Shown in pieces: positions 43,561 to 57,199 of a DNA stretch of 64,000 nucleotides (positions within the stretch are counted from its first letter, which is position 1; every line of letters starts with the position of its first letter). This DNA is from Sabethes cyaneus (lineage: Eukaryota > Arthropoda > Insecta > Diptera > Culicidae). A model generated the notes under the pieces. It was given only the letters and a program-made list of their open reading frames with translations, was not told where the DNA came from and searched no databases. Location: NCBI RefSeq assembly GCF_943734655.1, contig NC_071354.1, forward strand, positions 33,877,347-33,941,346, in the 5' to 3' direction. Position numbers and translations under genes: made by a program.

Positions 43561-45667
43561 ACAATCATTATAAAACAGTCATGTCAAAGTAATAAACATA
43601 AACCGTGCAGGTTCTGCCCAGCAGGCGTACAGCACATCCTACCGAGAGACACTCCGATAGGAGTCCACCATCTAGAAGACATTTCCTCGACCGATAAATT
43701 ACCGCCCATTTTCCCAGTCCGGACAGCGCCGGCAACCGGCAGCGACATCGAGACGGACACTCGGGAGGAAACGGGAAAACCGAACGCCAATAATCCGTAA
43801 TAAAACATCCAACGTTGTCTCGTGCTGTGTGTTCCGCTGCGTGGAGCCGCAGCATCTCAATATGTCTTCGTATTCTAACCATTCTGCACTCCGACGACTC
43901 CGGCAGCGACCGTCCGGCAGGCCGGCAGCAGCGGCATCCGATATGTCAAGGACTGCGACAGGAGCAATATGTACCTGGCCGTACCGTCTGTGCACAGCAT
44001 CTGGTCATTCGATCCGGTTGCGGAATGTGAAGCCATCCTTCGGTTGGTGTGCTGCTGCGCGTATGTAGGTATGACCGCGGTTCCACCTTAGCTAAGGTAG
44101 AACGGGCCAAACTTAATATGCGTGTGCTACCCGTTGGCTTCTTCCGGCTGATCAGGCAGCAGCAGCAGAGCCCGACCCCGGCGGGGGGTTTTGCTCGCTT
44201 TGTTGGGTCACCTGCCGATGATGGAAGTCATGTGCAGGCAGATATTTATTATTGATTTAAGGAGAATAAATTACATTCCAAGGAATCTGAATGAAATGTT
44301 CTAAATTTGTTGCTCTAGGTGAGTCTTTTTCACGCACTCTATTTATGATGAAACAAATTCGGCTGTATTTCCCATTAAATGACACCAACTCAAAGCTACA
44401 GCTTCATTTCTCATTCGCACGCAATGTACGTCGTTGTCCTCCGGCTGGCTGACTGGCATCGACAAGGGAATTTGCAAGCCATATAAATCGCTTCCAAAAC
44501 TGAAACAGGTCGGGCCGGAAGGGGGCTAAGTGGGTTCCATTACGCGGAGGAGCATTTTTTTTCTGTCTACATGCTAAAGCCGATTTTATACGCGTCCCGG
44601 TAAGTACGAACATGGTAAGACGGATAGCCGATAGTATCATCGCGTGGTTTCCCAGGAGCACTGGCTGATGCGCTATCGGAAAATGTTCAGGCTGGGAATA
44701 AATTTCCGACTTTCGGTTCTGCCCCAAAGCGAGGATCCGTAGGTACTCCAGTGGTGGGTGCGGTGGTGCGGTGCGTAGACGAGTGAGCGAACGAGCGTGA
44801 CAAGCGGGCATTGCGGCAAGTGCGCGCGATTGATGCCCTGCCAGGGATCTGATGGAAGAGTTGCGGGATTCGATGGCTGATAATGAACGCTGTGGGAAAA
44901 AGTAATCTGCTATCTACGGGGATTTCGTTTGCTCGATTTCGGCAGCCAGCGCCAGTCGTCGGCACATTCCTTGCGATGGGATGTGATGCGATTCGATGCG
45001 GTGATAAACGGAGGAAAAATCGTTTCACATTACGGCAGATGGATGGAGAAGATATCGCCGGCGTGGTTTGAACGAGCCGGAAATTTGCATCACACTGGGG
45101 ATTGACTAATAATAGGTTCGTTCGAGATGTATATTACAATCATTAGGAGTGACTAATTTGTATTCAGCAATATATATTCATATCATCACTTTAATAAAAC
45201 GTGGAAGATTATTCAGAAAGAGTATCAAAATAATGTGTCTTCATATATTTAGCTACGATAAATTGCCGTGAAAAATTTCAAACGAACACAATTCATAAAA
45301 GTAAAATTAACAAACGGGCAAAAAACGCTCTCATATTACGGTTACGCATTTTGTTTGTTTCCACCAGGTTGAGCTCCAGGGGCAGCCATATTGGGCAATC
45401 AAATTGAAGCTCGCTTATCAGCGAGTAACGACATGCCCTACGCTCCCTGCCGCGAGATAAGCTCGAAGCCCCACACTCGCAGTTCCACCACCACCACCAC
45501 TACTACTATCGTTACCTGGAACTCGACACCAGACTTGATAAATGAGTCACTCAATGATTGCTGTCGGACTCCTGGCACGGTATTTAGTAGAATAGTGCAA
45601 TTGCTAATTTCCGCAGAATTCATCCGGATGACGCATGTTTTCCCTAAACCCGTAATTAGATTTCCAG
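43561..45667 (-). other. Low-copy host DNA, including the start of tetraspanin intron 1
   Basis: GC-richer DNA without transposon ends. The part left of 45674 is intron 1 of the tetraspanin gene. Its second coding exon, expected to encode the rest of the first membrane span, was not found here. A (CCA/CTA)n tract lies at 45484-45510. A plus-strand frame near 43885-44088 contains SNMYLAVPSVHSIWSFDP but has no family match I recognise. Confidence 0.4.
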
Positions 45668-45673
45668 ACTTAC

Positions 45674-45772
45674 CCACGCCACGATGTTGAAGCAGAACAG
45701 CGTGTATTTGACGGCAGCAATCCGATTGGCCAGTTTGGCCATACTTTCACCTTTACCCTCTCCACGAGCCAT
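45674..45772 (-). CDS. Tsp2A: Tetraspanin, first coding exon (Tsp2A-like)
   Basis: The exon starts at ATG (45772) and encodes 33 residues, ending exactly at a GTAAGT donor (45673-45668, minus strand) in phase 0. After a short hydrophilic lead (MARGEGKGESMAKLANRI) comes VKYTLFCFNIVAW, the cytosolic edge and start of transmembrane segment 1 of a tetraspanin. From memory this stretch is nearly identical to Drosophila Tsp2A, a component of smooth septate junctions in the gut. Tetraspanins are four-pass membrane organisers. An intron right after this Trp is plausible, because the span continues in the next exon. The Kozak context is AAACGATGG. Later exons lie to the left, probably outside the window. 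Orthology is inferred from one short exon. Confidence 0.72.
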
Positions 45773-46058
45773 CGTTTCTAGCACTAATCTAGTTAGTTAG
45801 AACTTCACCTCAAAACACTTAATCACACAGAAAACTTAACAGATTTCTGATATTCCTGTGAATTACACAATCAGAACCACCAGCAAGGGAATGATTTCAC
45901 ACACTTTCACTACCAACTTGAGGATGATCACTCACGGTTTCAGGTCGGTCGCATCAATTACGCGGGATTACACGCACGAATATGTCAATGGATAGCCAGG
46001 TACTGGTCGCAACTTGTTAGCGAACCTCGCCTTGGAACAACTTAGTGGAAGCGTTAGC

Positions 46059-46314
46059 GATAAGCGATTCAATCAGATTTGTGTGCTTCGGTCGCTTCGA
46101 TCAACCTGCTCGGAATTCCACCTGTGCAATACTGATAAGCGCTCTCGTTAAATATGAGTGTCCGAATTTCGTAAGTGTGCTGCTCCAAGTAGATATGACA
46201 AACGACTTGCTAAACAGACGGTTTGTTCGCACATACATACCTGTACCAGCGATTCACTAAAGATAACGATTCGGGCTGGTTTGATAAGAGTTCGGTCGCA
46301 TAGATAAACGATAG
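46059..46314. promoter_or_regulatory. Cluster of GATA-factor motifs upstream of the tetraspanin exon
   Basis: GATAA occurs at 46059, 46134, 46262, 46283 and 46303, and CGATAG at 46309, all on the plus strand. Four of the GATAA sites have A or T before them. By chance about 0.25 GATAA would be expected on one strand of 255 bp of random sequence. The cluster lies 290-540 bp upstream of the start codon. Gut-expressed insect genes are often driven by GATA factors; that is established for midgut genes in general and only inferred here. Confidence 0.5.
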
Positions 46315-46349
46315 CGAGGGCCGCGCTGAAAGAAGCGTTAGTTAGCTCT

Positions 46350-48390
46350 ACTGGACAAATAGTTCATTCCGAGGGGAGGCCGATTCATTTTGAAAAATCT
46401 ATTGCAAGACCTGTGATTTTGAGCTTTATTGATAGATGGTGTTGAACAGGTGTATTTGACTGGGGTTTGGTTATCTTTTGGAATCGCGATATGCACGGAG
46501 AAAAATCCATTGTGATTTTCATGAATACAAAAATATGAAATCATTATCATGACCATTAAATTATTTATTGAAAGCTCTTTTATAGGGTAATTGATCGTGG
46601 TTTGGCCTATGCAAAAATTGATCCTGGTTCGGCTAACCAGCTTAATTATTGGATAATTCATTAAATATTTGAAAATTTGAAATCAAATTAAATTTGTACG
46701 CTGCTTATGTTATTTTCCTGTACATTGCCTTCAGTTTATGAAATAAAAATTACTGCAACTAACTCAGATAACACTAGTTACCAGAATTTTTCATGTAAAA
46801 TTGGCCGCTGAATCCGAAAATGAGGTCAGAAAAAATTAAAGTAAAATAGTTTTTGAGATATGCCTAAAAGTTGAAATTTTGCTGGAAGAAAGAAAGTGCA
46901 TATTAATACATATACATTTCTCCGGCTGTGGTGCACCAATTTTAAGACTATTTTTTTTTTCATATTAAAGATGTGAAAATTTGCTATCGATTAGTTGAAT
47001 TTTACTTTTCTGTAAGAATAATAGTACTGTAGATATTTGTGAATTTGTTCACAACGAAACAAAAAAGAACGCATTTTTTTTAAATTATTTCAACTTTATC
47101 AAAGGATTTGGACAAGATTGAAGCAATTTAAAAATTTTATTTTTTATGGGCCTTAAAGGCCGATAAAAAAACAAAGAAATTTGGGGATTAACGATAACAA
47201 TCGGTTTAAAATTGTAGAAGTTATCACCATTTTACTAAAACAGCAATGTTTGCGCATTTGAATATCGTGTTCATGTAAACCCTTACCTACTTTAAGCTTT
47301 TACCCTCTTACTAGTTCACATGAAACAAATGCACCTCTCTCTCATACACACACACATACAATAACTGTGTATTTCTTATATTTTCTCAACTAACTCAACA
47401 AAAATTTTGAAGTGCGTATACAATTACGCAGTACAATACAATTAACAGTAAGAATTGTGAAAATAGTGAACAGTAAGAAAAATGAGCGTGGAAAAACGTG
47501 AGTTTCAGTGTGAAAATAATCCATAGAAACTCTGTTACGCCTGTGGAAACCATATTTTTACAACCCCGGTTAATTTCACTGCTTCATTGCAAACTGCGTT
47601 TCGCATGTACTTTTAGCTAAAATTAGCCGTCATTGATTCTGTAAATTTCAAAAGCAGTTTTTTTGTTTGGAACAAAAATTCTGTACATGAAAATATATTC
47701 GCTGTGTTCAGATTGGCAAGAAGAATACAGTGAATATATTTTTAAAAACAGGATCCAAAAACTGCTTCCGAAATTGGGCTTTTCGACGAAAAGTTAATGA
47801 CTGCTAAGGCTTATACAAACTTGAAAAAAAAGTTTATGTCGCCCCCCCCCCTTCAAAAATTTTTGAGCTGTGAAGGGGCAAAAAAATAAAGCGTTATATT
47901 ATTAAGTTGCATTCTTTAATGATAAGCAGTTTTTTTTACAGTTCAACGAGTTTACATCTCTAAATAATCCAATATGTGCAAATTTTAAGCAACTATCCCG
48001 TTAGTGTTGATCAACCTTCTTTCACAAACTAAGCTTTCTGGTTCCTGCTGCAAGTAACAGGCAACTATTTTGATTAAATTTTAAGTTCCCGACGTCGAAA
48101 ATTGGAGTGCTTTCAATCAGACTTTTGGCTCCATTTGCTTTAAATTTCATTCCATTTCAAAACAACTTATTCTAAAAGAACCGAGTTAGATTGAGGCAAA
48201 AATCAATCAAACAATATATGAGTGAAATTCGGTACTGCTTTTGACAGAATTATTGCGAATTGCAGTGGGATTATTTTTTCCCGTAATAGATACTAGATAA
48301 GATAAAAATAGAAATACGACAAATTAGATAATCCGGAATATCAGCTATCGGTGGTTTCGAGGCTCCATCGTTTTTGCCTTTCTACTCGCT
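46350..48390. other. AT-rich stretch without proven genes
   Basis: No gene or element ends were recognised. A (CT)n/(CA)n run lies near 47335-47360. GATCGTGGTTTGGCC and GATCCTGGTTCGGCT near 46585-46640 form a weak tandem pair. A C-run lies at 47842-47851. Confidence 0.35.
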
Positions 48391-49510
48391 TCTATACCTA
48401 TAAAGAAGGATTTCTGTCTGTCTGTCCGTATGTTCCTTATAGAATCGAAAACTACTGAACCGTGAAAATTTGCATGTAGAGGTTTTTGGGGCGAGGAAAG
48501 GTTTTATTGATGGTTAGAGACCCCTCCCCCCACTAAGAGGGGGGGGGGGCTCCCATACAAATGAAACACAAATTTCTACATAACTCGAGAACTAATCAAG
48601 CAAATAGAATAAAATTTGGCATGTGGGTGTTTTTGGAGACAAGAATTTTTTCCAAGGTGAATTGAAACCTCTCTCTACTTTAGGAGGGGGGTTCCTATAC
48701 AAATGAACTACAAATTTCCTCATAACTCTAGAACTAATCTAGCAAATAGAACCAAATTTGGCATGCGGAGGTTTCTGGAGGCAAAAATATTTTCTATGGT
48801 GAATTAGGACCCCTCCCCACTTTAAGAGGGGGGCTTCTACACAAATAAAATTCAAATTTCTTCATAATTCGAGAACTAATTAATCAAATGGAACCATATT
48901 TGACATGTGGGTGTTTTTGGAGGCATGAATTTTTCTATGATGAATTAGGACCCCTTATCTTTTTAGGAGGGGGGGGGGGCTCCCATACAAAAGAGAAATA
49001 AATTTCCGCATAACTCCAGAACTAATCAAGCGAATGGAACCAAATTTAGCATGTAGGTGCTTTTGTAGGCAATTTTTTTTCTATGGTGAATTGAGATCCT
49101 TCCCCTCTATAGGAGGGGAATAATGACCCCTCTCCCTTTTAAGAGGGGGGGGGCTTCCACACAAATGAAATACAAATTTCCTCATAACTCGAAAACTAAT
49201 CAAGCAAATGGAACCAAATTTGACATGTGGGTGTTTTTGGAGACAAGAATTTTTTCTATGGTGAATTGAAACCTCTCTCTACTTTAGGAGGAGGGGCTCC
49301 TATACAAATGAAAAACAAATTTCCTCATAACTCTAGAAGTTGGGGGAGTTGTTTTCTACTTTACTGTGAGGAAAATTTGTATATTAAAACACCCATGAAC
49401 TCCTCAGAAACTTGCAAAACTCGAGATTGTGGCAAAGGTCATCCGAGATTCACGATTTATGTACAACACAGTGTAATTTGTGGCAATACGAAGTTTGTCG
49501 GGTCAGCTAG
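48391..49510 (+). mobile_element. Helitron-like non-autonomous element, 1.12 kb
   Basis: The 5' side reads TCTATACCTATAAAGAAGGA then TTTCTGTCTGTCTGTCCG. The 3' end is TTTGTCGGGTCAGCTAG followed by T. The ACGAAGTTTGTC just before it is a short palindrome. In between, five or more modules repeat AACTAATCAAGCAAATGGAA and GGGTGTTTTTGGAG with G-runs. The block at 1-3228 is an inverted, insertion-loaded relative. The base before the 5' end is T, not A, so that edge is less certain. Confidence 0.65.
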
Positions 49511-49544
49511 TATAAATATATAGTATAAAGGTATAGAAATCACT

Positions 49545-50060
<516 letters not shown>

Positions 50061-51440
50061 GTGGTTTGGTTATGTGCTTGGGTCGAAAAATTTTGAAGTC
50101 TGGTTCGGTTTGAACTAAACTTTCAGTACTGTATTAAATTTTTAATAATATGGAAAAATAAACGCTGGTTGCTTCTCTTTTGTTTAGTTATTAAAGGTTT
50201 GGTGGGTTCACTGATAATAAAACTTGGTTTATAGTACGAAAACGAACGTTTGATTTACGAATTCCTTCGTTGTTTTCTACCACGAAGTAGATTCGTAAAA
50301 TCAGTACTGAATGTTTCGTACATATGAACAGAGCTATATTCGTGCGAATTATTGCATTTTACTAAATGAGTCGTAGATTTTACAAATGTACGAAATAGCT
50401 CACGATAAAAATAATACTAGATTTCACTATTTTCCGACTATCGAAAAATAGTGAAATCACTTTTATCTCCGAAAAAAGCCGATTTTATCAGGAATCTAAC
50501 TGAGCTCAAACTGAGTTTGTCAAACTTCTTTACGAGCAGCCGACGACGCCACAAACCACAAAACCACAGTTACTGCATACCAAGCAGGTCTTAATTGCAC
50601 AAGTCTATTTTCTCTTCATACAATCTTTGCAGCCTGTTTTCGTCGATAATGCTGCCAGACAACAACTGTGTATCAAATGGGTTTTGATGCAAGTTTTGTG
50701 CTCTCGTAGAAAATACGAACCATTTGTAATTACAACATTTGCGGTTGACAATAAGCCTACGAATGTTTTTAAATGGTATGAAATGGTCACCTACGAATAT
50801 AGTTCTACCAACAGGGATGGAAAAATCGCTTCTAGCGATCAAGATCATAGGAGCGATCAGATTCAGATTCATTGACATCACTACTTACAAGCGACAAACA
50901 CTTTGTCGCGATCCGCACAGATTACGACAAACCTCATGTCAGATAGTGTTCATTACATGATTGCGTTGAGAAATATAACAGATACAGACGATTGGTTGTG
51001 TGCATCGCATGAATCGCAATACAAACAACATGTGTGACCTTTTTCTCGCAGCTAGCTAAAATACAACACTATGATCGACTGCTGAGACTGTATAGAGAAC
51101 AAAATGTTGTGATCATCGCTAAAGATTAACTGTTTGTCATGATCCGTACGGATTGGCATGGCAAACCTGGAAATGCTTCTAGTATCTGTGACTCATAATG
51201 GATTAAAATTTGAGACTCATATTTGCATGGTTTGTGTCATGTTCTAAAATGGTTAAAGCAATAGATGTTACTGCTACTAATTTCACGGAAATGGCTGTAA
51301 TTTGGCTGTATTTCTCGACGGATTTCCGTTCTCTTTACACAAATCGACTGGAAATTAAGTCTAGATTTGGTGTAAAATATGAATAAAGTATTGTTCCGGT
51401 TGATATAATTGGAAAAGTGATATAAGAATCGGAAAATTTT
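50061..51440. other. Unassigned stretch with small palindromes
   Basis: GATTTCACTATTTTCCGA and the inverted TCGAAAAATAGTGAAATC form a hairpin at 50427-50460. AAACACTTTGTCGCGATCCG (50891) and CTGTTTGTCATGATCCGTAC (51130) are related phrases in one direction. No gene was seen; the frame at 50591-50881 has no known domain. Confidence 0.35.
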
Positions 51441-51479
51441 TTTTTTGCACGAAATATGCTAAGTTTACTCATAAATTAT

Positions 51480-51720
51480 GTTCGTTTTTGCTTTATTAGG
51501 GTGATAATATTTCACCATATTAGGATGATCCATTAGGATGATAGTTTTAAATGCGTACCAAAAATATGATGTCCTTACAAAAGTTGTAGAACGTACTAAA
51601 ATAAGTAACTTAGTTGAATATAGTAACTATCTATCTCTTATGATTGTCGGAATATAATGATTTGTATGTAAAAAGCACTTCAAAAGGACTTATTAAAATA
51701 ACTGTAACTTTTGAGGATAC
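51480..51720. repeat. Dispersed repeat, inverted relative to 62350-62560
   Basis: ACTAAAATAAGTAACTTAG and TAGTAACTATCTATCTCTTA match the reverse complement of 62380-62450 (CTAAAATAAGCAACTTTGC, TAGTAACTATCTATCTTTTG). Confidence 0.6.
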
Positions 51721-52055
51721 AATCAGATACAGACAACTGATACTTGCTTTTACAGGGTTTTTGTTGTACTTTTATGTGTGAGTTATTTGATCTACCATCA
51801 ATTACCACCTTGAGAAATATTCGAGCTCAAAGAAATACTATTTTACACCGAAAAAGCTTAATATTTTGGAAAATTTAGAATATAGCGTATAATGATGTTC
51901 CACAAAAATGTGGATTTTAGTAAGACAAACAACTTTCTAGAACACTATGAACACGTAAAAATTGACCAGTTAGCAATAAAAAAATTATTTTAACCTGTAT
52001 CTTGAGTATGTGAAAAAACTACAAGGTATACAACCCTAAGGGTTGTACGAAAGGG

Positions 52056-53392
52056 TGACGTAGGCCTATGTTAACATTATATTGTAATATTTTGATAACA
52101 TGTCTTAATCGATGAAGTATTCCTTTATTTCAGATTATTAGAGCAAGGACTAATACAGACTGCATTTTTAATACAGACTGCATGTGTATATTCATATAAG
52201 TATCTATCGCCTCCAGCTTAGCTCATTAAAACATTAAGCAGATGCGCTACGGAAACCGCTCGTGAGGTTCAGATCATCTTTCGTTTCTTGTTGGTGATTG
52301 AATTAGCCAAAATTCCGTTCCGGAAGGCACATAATTATCACGACATTCGGGCTCCTAGTAAATGTTTCAAGATAAATGTGAATATCATCCATCAATTCAT
52401 CAGCCTAGGTGGCCTTCAGCATCAAGTAATAATTCAAGATAAAATAGAGTTTTCTTTCAGCTGAAAATATCTCTGCGATGTATCAGCAACAGGAAAATTT
52501 GTTTTAGGGAATTTTACAGTGCTATAGCCTAGTAGTTTGTAGGGAACGCCACAAAATTAGCATATATTTAGCGTACGATAAATTAAACATTTTTACAAGA
52601 AAGTTAATTTGCAATTATAAATACGAATTGCAGATTACGAAAAATTTAATTTAACCTTCATTTAATTTGTTAGTGGCCTATAAAATGGCCATTGGTTACA
52701 AATAACATCAAAGCCAAAGCAAGTTCAGCGTAAATACCGGATGTCTTTCCTTTTAGCATGAATGGCAATCAGAGGGGTGATGTGGGTGTCAAACTACATA
52801 TATTATCCATTTCCCACCCATTGGTTTTGGTACTTTTAGTTCTGGTACCTACTTACTGATTGATTAATCTTAAAACAACTGAAATTAATCAGAAATCATT
52901 TAAACACAGCATATTAGCTATAATTTAACTATTACTAGCGGTTATTTTCGATATGAAGGCTACTTCAGAGTTGTCGCCATCCATGGATATTTTGTTCACC
53001 AAATTTTGCCAATTTCACACCCCTGATGGCAATAGGCACATAGGTCATCGGTATCGATTCATTGTATCCTGCACCGAAAAGCTTTTACCAGCAGCCATCA
53101 TCGCAGCCTGCTCCCGCTTGCCATTCGTACTTACCGCTAGCCTTCCACGAAATTTGGCCTTATTTTTACATTCATTTTCACTATTAAACGTATGACAGAT
53201 TATTATAAGTATATTACTATAAAACTGCTGGACATTTTATCTTTCCAACGACATATTAACAGTTATGTTTCGTTCAGTAGTATAGCAGTTATAAGTATTT
53301 GAAATCTTTCATTCAAACGTTACACTTCTATTTTCATTTTCACAAAGTGCTACGCTACCCAGTATAGTAAACAAAGACGTAGTCCTACGTCA
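52056..53392. mobile_element. Candidate TGACGTAGG-ended element, copy 4
   Basis: The left is TGACGTAGGCCTATG and the right is the inverted GACGTAGTCCTACGTCA. The interior was not clearly matched to the other copies, so this may be two unrelated ends. No gene was seen; frames are 80 codons or fewer. Confidence 0.35.
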
Positions 53393-53717
53393 AAATAAAT
53401 TTCGTATTTCACTTTTAAGGGGATTAATCACATAATGGTTCCTGCGAAAAGAAGGTTTTTTATACCAAGAAATATTGCCAAAGAGCGATACGAAAAATCT
53501 CGCGTTTCGGCGTAGTCTCACGCGGTTACGTATTTCGCTGGTCGAATCACTGTGCAGGCTGGCTCATAAAGTGTTAAAACGCCTGAAAAACTCATTTGGT
53601 TATTCATATGACCTCAAAAGAATCATTAAATAAACTTAAAAGGAACAAAAAAAAATATTATTGGGGCCTATATATTCGGAAAAAGCTAATATAATCGGGA
53701 GTAGATATAATCGGGAG
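53393..53717. other. Unassigned stretch
   Basis: No gene. A short tandem TATAATCGGGAGTA pair at 53690-53717 flanks the MITE that follows. Confidence 0.3.
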
Positions 53718-53719
53718 TA

Positions 53720-54019
53720 CCCAGGTAACCAATAAGCATTAGTATAAGCAGTAAATCAGACGTTTATTAGCATCCCTGGCATTTTATACTGCAGGTTGCT
53801 GTTTATTAGCCTTTTGACTGCATAACTGTCGTAAATTGGCATCCACAATTCTATTTAAATTCTTCTTGTCGGTAACTAGCTGCAAATAAGCATTGTCAGC
53901 ACTATAAGAGGGCTAGCCGTAAAGTAGCCGCATATTTTTCCAAAATAGCATTTAAGGCAACTTAAATGCTTATTGGCTTGCATTTAAATTGCATTGGAAA
54001 TGCTTATTGGTTACCTGGG
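53720..54019. mobile_element. CCCAGGTAACC-ended MITE, exactly 300 bp
   Basis: CCCAGGTAACCAATAAGCAT at the left and its exact inverse at the right (ATGCTTATTGGTTACCTGGG). TA flanks both sides (53718-53719 and 54020-54021). Internal TAGCATTT/AAATGC motifs occur. It is non-coding. The near-perfect ends suggest recent activity. Confidence 0.92.
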
Positions 54020-54021
54020 TA

Positions 54022-54559
54022 GATATCATCGGGAGCTGATTTAATCTGAACTATACTGTATCATTACATTTTCATGACAGAAAAATATACAAGCAACGAA
54101 ACAAATCTATTTTTGACATCCCCCGGACAACCCAGAATAGCTCACTTTATCGGTGTCCACTGGTTACCGCAAATATTATATTTTAGATATTTTAGAATAA
54201 ATAGAAAAATTTCCCCGTCGAATGCAATTGGTTTCACATAGAAATGTTTTATTTTGTAGAAGTTGCGGTCGTTTGAAGTTCTTCAAAATTTTGCTTGTCT
54301 CGATCATTTTATCTAACCTCTGTATTTATTAAGAATGTTAATGTTTAATGAATCGTATTCTGAAAAAAAAAAGGTCAAATCATTCTCAGGGCTATTGTCA
54401 GTTGTAGAATTTATACCAATAATGGATTAAAAATTCATTCAACGATGTTATCTTACTTCAGCATTTTCAGCTCCGTATTATGGTCGATTTGATCAGACTG
54501 GTAAATTGACTGCTAGATAGCTGCTCTTCATCATTTTGCTTAAAAAACTATGCACAATT
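54022..54559. other. Unassigned AT-rich stretch
   Basis: No gene or repeat end was recognised. Confidence 0.3.
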
Positions 54560-55165
54560 AGGAGGTATCCAGGTGGATCAGCAGACCGATCGACATCGGT
54601 AGCTCAGTAGTTCGGGTCCCAAACCGCAGAACAGTTCTCCAGAGTCGATCTGACCAGGGAGCAGTATAATGCTTTTAAACAGTAGACGTCTGTGAAACTT
54701 TTGGCGATCCTACAAATGAATCCCCGGGTCCTAGAGGACTTGTTGACGATGTATGATACATACTGTCTGAATGTTAGCTTTTTGTATCGAAGATTACACC
54801 TAGGTCTTTGATATGATCGACCCGCTCAGTAGTACTCGATAGCAGCGTGTGGTTGGAAACAACAGCATCTTTTTTACGTGAGAAGGATATTACAGATCAC
54901 TTTGAGTGATTTACAACCATTCTGTTTAAGGTAAAACTCGTGAGTTGGTAAGGTATAGTCAATTTGTTTCCTCGAGCGTACGGACTGTAACGTACAACTT
55001 TAAATCGTGTGCATAAACAAGCTTGAAGCTATCGTGGTCCAAGATTGCTACCTTGTGAGATTCCGGAGCTATTCCAGATGTTATTAATTTCTAGTCAATG
55101 CACTGGGCGAAAAGTGAAATCGTACAGCCACGGTAATATTGCACTTGCAGAGCTTCGGTTGATAA
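54560..55165 (-). pseudogene. Jockey-type reverse transcriptase relic
   Basis: The minus strand in shifting frames reads FKLVYAHDLKLYVTVRTLEE, where an active enzyme has YADD. Then come VSNHTLLSSTTERVDHIKDL, GVIFDTK, and after a shift LTFRQYVSYIVNKSSR, FICRIAKSFTDVYCLKALYC and SLVRSTLENCSAVWDP. This is the segment after the catalytic site of Jockey-group non-LTR elements. There are stops, at least two shifts, and a damaged catalytic site (AHD in place of ADD). Confidence 0.75.
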
Positions 55166-55169
55166 TAAC

Positions 55170-57199
55170 ACCATAACGAGTTGATAACACCTAAATCAAG
55201 AGATTTCAAATAACGGAAATATTTCTTTCTCATTTCAAAAACACATAATATTTAAAAACAATTTATTTAAAAATTTTCAGACGTGTATAATTTTTAATGG
55301 AAAACCAAAACGCTTCTTTTCCTGATATAGATCTTTTCTTCTCATCTGTTCTTAAACTACAACATAAAGCTACAAATTACACAAAACGAAGTACATATAT
55401 ACAACAGGGAAGGGAAGATTGGATACGATTAGAAGTAAGCGAGAAGTGATAGCGAAAATTGAAACATTATTCGAGTACAATACAGACACCCAATATCATC
55501 TCTTAAAGGCTACACTAAAACTACTGCGGTAAGAAGGCAAATAAATTTCTAATCTTACGGGCGATTTGAGTATTGCGTTCGACGGCCTCGAATAATCTAA
55601 GCTTCTAGGAAAAATAAAAACTCCAAATGAAATGAAATTTTCAAAGGACGAGAAAAAAAAATTGATACGTCAATAATTCATTAAACCTACTGAATATGCA
55701 GTAACATAATTAAAAAAAAAAGTTAGGCAAGAATAATCAAACCGATCACGGTTCCGAGTAGATTATTATGAAAGGTGATACATTATTTACAACAGAGCGG
55801 AAAAAGCAATCAATTTCGCAGCATGTTGGCGCGAATTATAATAACTTGCTAACTTCAAAGCTGTGACCGCTGATTGGATCTGACGGATTGGCGGTCCCGG
55901 ACCTGGCCGGGGGCCGTACCGGCCCGAGGCGGGCTTAAAAGTCAATGAAATGGAATTATGGCGAGAGCATAATAATCGACTCGCACGTCCCGCACGACGT
56001 CAAATGAAGTGATTAATTTTGGACCGTGGTGAGGGTGTTGGTGCGGAGGGGTTGTTCGCAAGCGAACGCAAAAAGGTAAAAAGCGAAACAATTGCGTTAT
56101 TCAAATTGCGGTAATCCTATTCGCTAAATTATTTACAAAATTCATTAATAAAAATGATTCGCTGGAATGCTTTAGGGGTGGCGCAGAGAGCTGCAGTCGG
56201 ACGAATTTAGGCGCGGGGTGGAAACTGCTCTAGAGGTTAAAAGTTTAGGGAATTTTCTTTCACAAAGGATGTATGTGTTTTGTGCTACTAGTGGTGGGAT
56301 GGTGAATTGGAAGGTCCAACAGCTTTTCGGCTTCGGCTTCGGAAGTCCAAAATCTGAAATAGAACAGAAACAGCTTCGTTATTCATAAGTTGGCTCTAAA
56401 GGTTGTCGTTTAAATATATTTGGTTGTCTGATGGTAACTTATGGAAGGCAAATTTGAATTGTCGGAATCACATTCTTGTAAAACACATGTTTTAATTTGC
56501 CCTATCGCAGTCTACATGCTATACGAGATTCTTATAATCTCGTATTTGTGTTTGCATGCTTCCTCCAATGCCCCAGGCTTCCACCGGGTTGTTGGCTGGA
56601 AAAAGGATGGGAAAGCACGTAAAGGGAAAGTACAGGGACCGGCGGGAGGACTAAAACAAAACTGTTGTATTGAATTGTCGTGTTCGCACCATGTTGTATA
56701 ATGTGTTTTGCTGGTCGGTTCCTCCTGCCCTTTCCTACCGTAAGGGCTGCTGTTGCTGCTAACTTTTCTTTGTTACATTGTTGAGCGAGCTTGTTGATTT
56801 ACTTTTAAAGAGTCAAGTTTCTTGGATTTTAGTCATGTGTCTGAAAGGGTGGAGAGCCTAACGTGGCAACAGTAAAGTGGTACAGAACGCGCCCTTATGC
56901 AAAACGTCATTTTGCAGAGCTATGTTGTGTTTTTTTCACGTTTATTAACATTAAAAGACTTTGGGATCTTTTTACCTTTGTTTACACATAATCCAGGTAA
57001 AATTTCATTAAAAGAAAAGGTATTTTTTGTCGTTTTTGAAGACAAGAGTCAAAATCATTTTGTGAGACAATACTAAGCGTCGCGAATTCTTCCTTACTTT
57101 AAAAATTGCTGCATCACGTCACATGCATTAATATTCTGTCAATCCCTTTTTCATACCAGACATCAGTTTTGTATAAGTACTTTCCGTATTGGGACGGTG
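55170..57199. other. Mostly low-copy host-like noncoding DNA
   Basis: 55780-56780 is GC-richer, without repeats, and includes GGCCGGGGGCCGTACCGGCC near 55910. No exon is provable. 56960-57070 matches 12665-12785 in reverse complement. The frame at 56441-56701 (plus) has no recognised domain. Confidence 0.35.

Noticed and set aside
43699..44088. Overlapping frames in GC-rich DNA, including SNMYLAVPSVHSIWSFDP
   Set aside because: Several frames are open at once because of high GC content. No recognised family and no clear splice sites, so not called as an exon.
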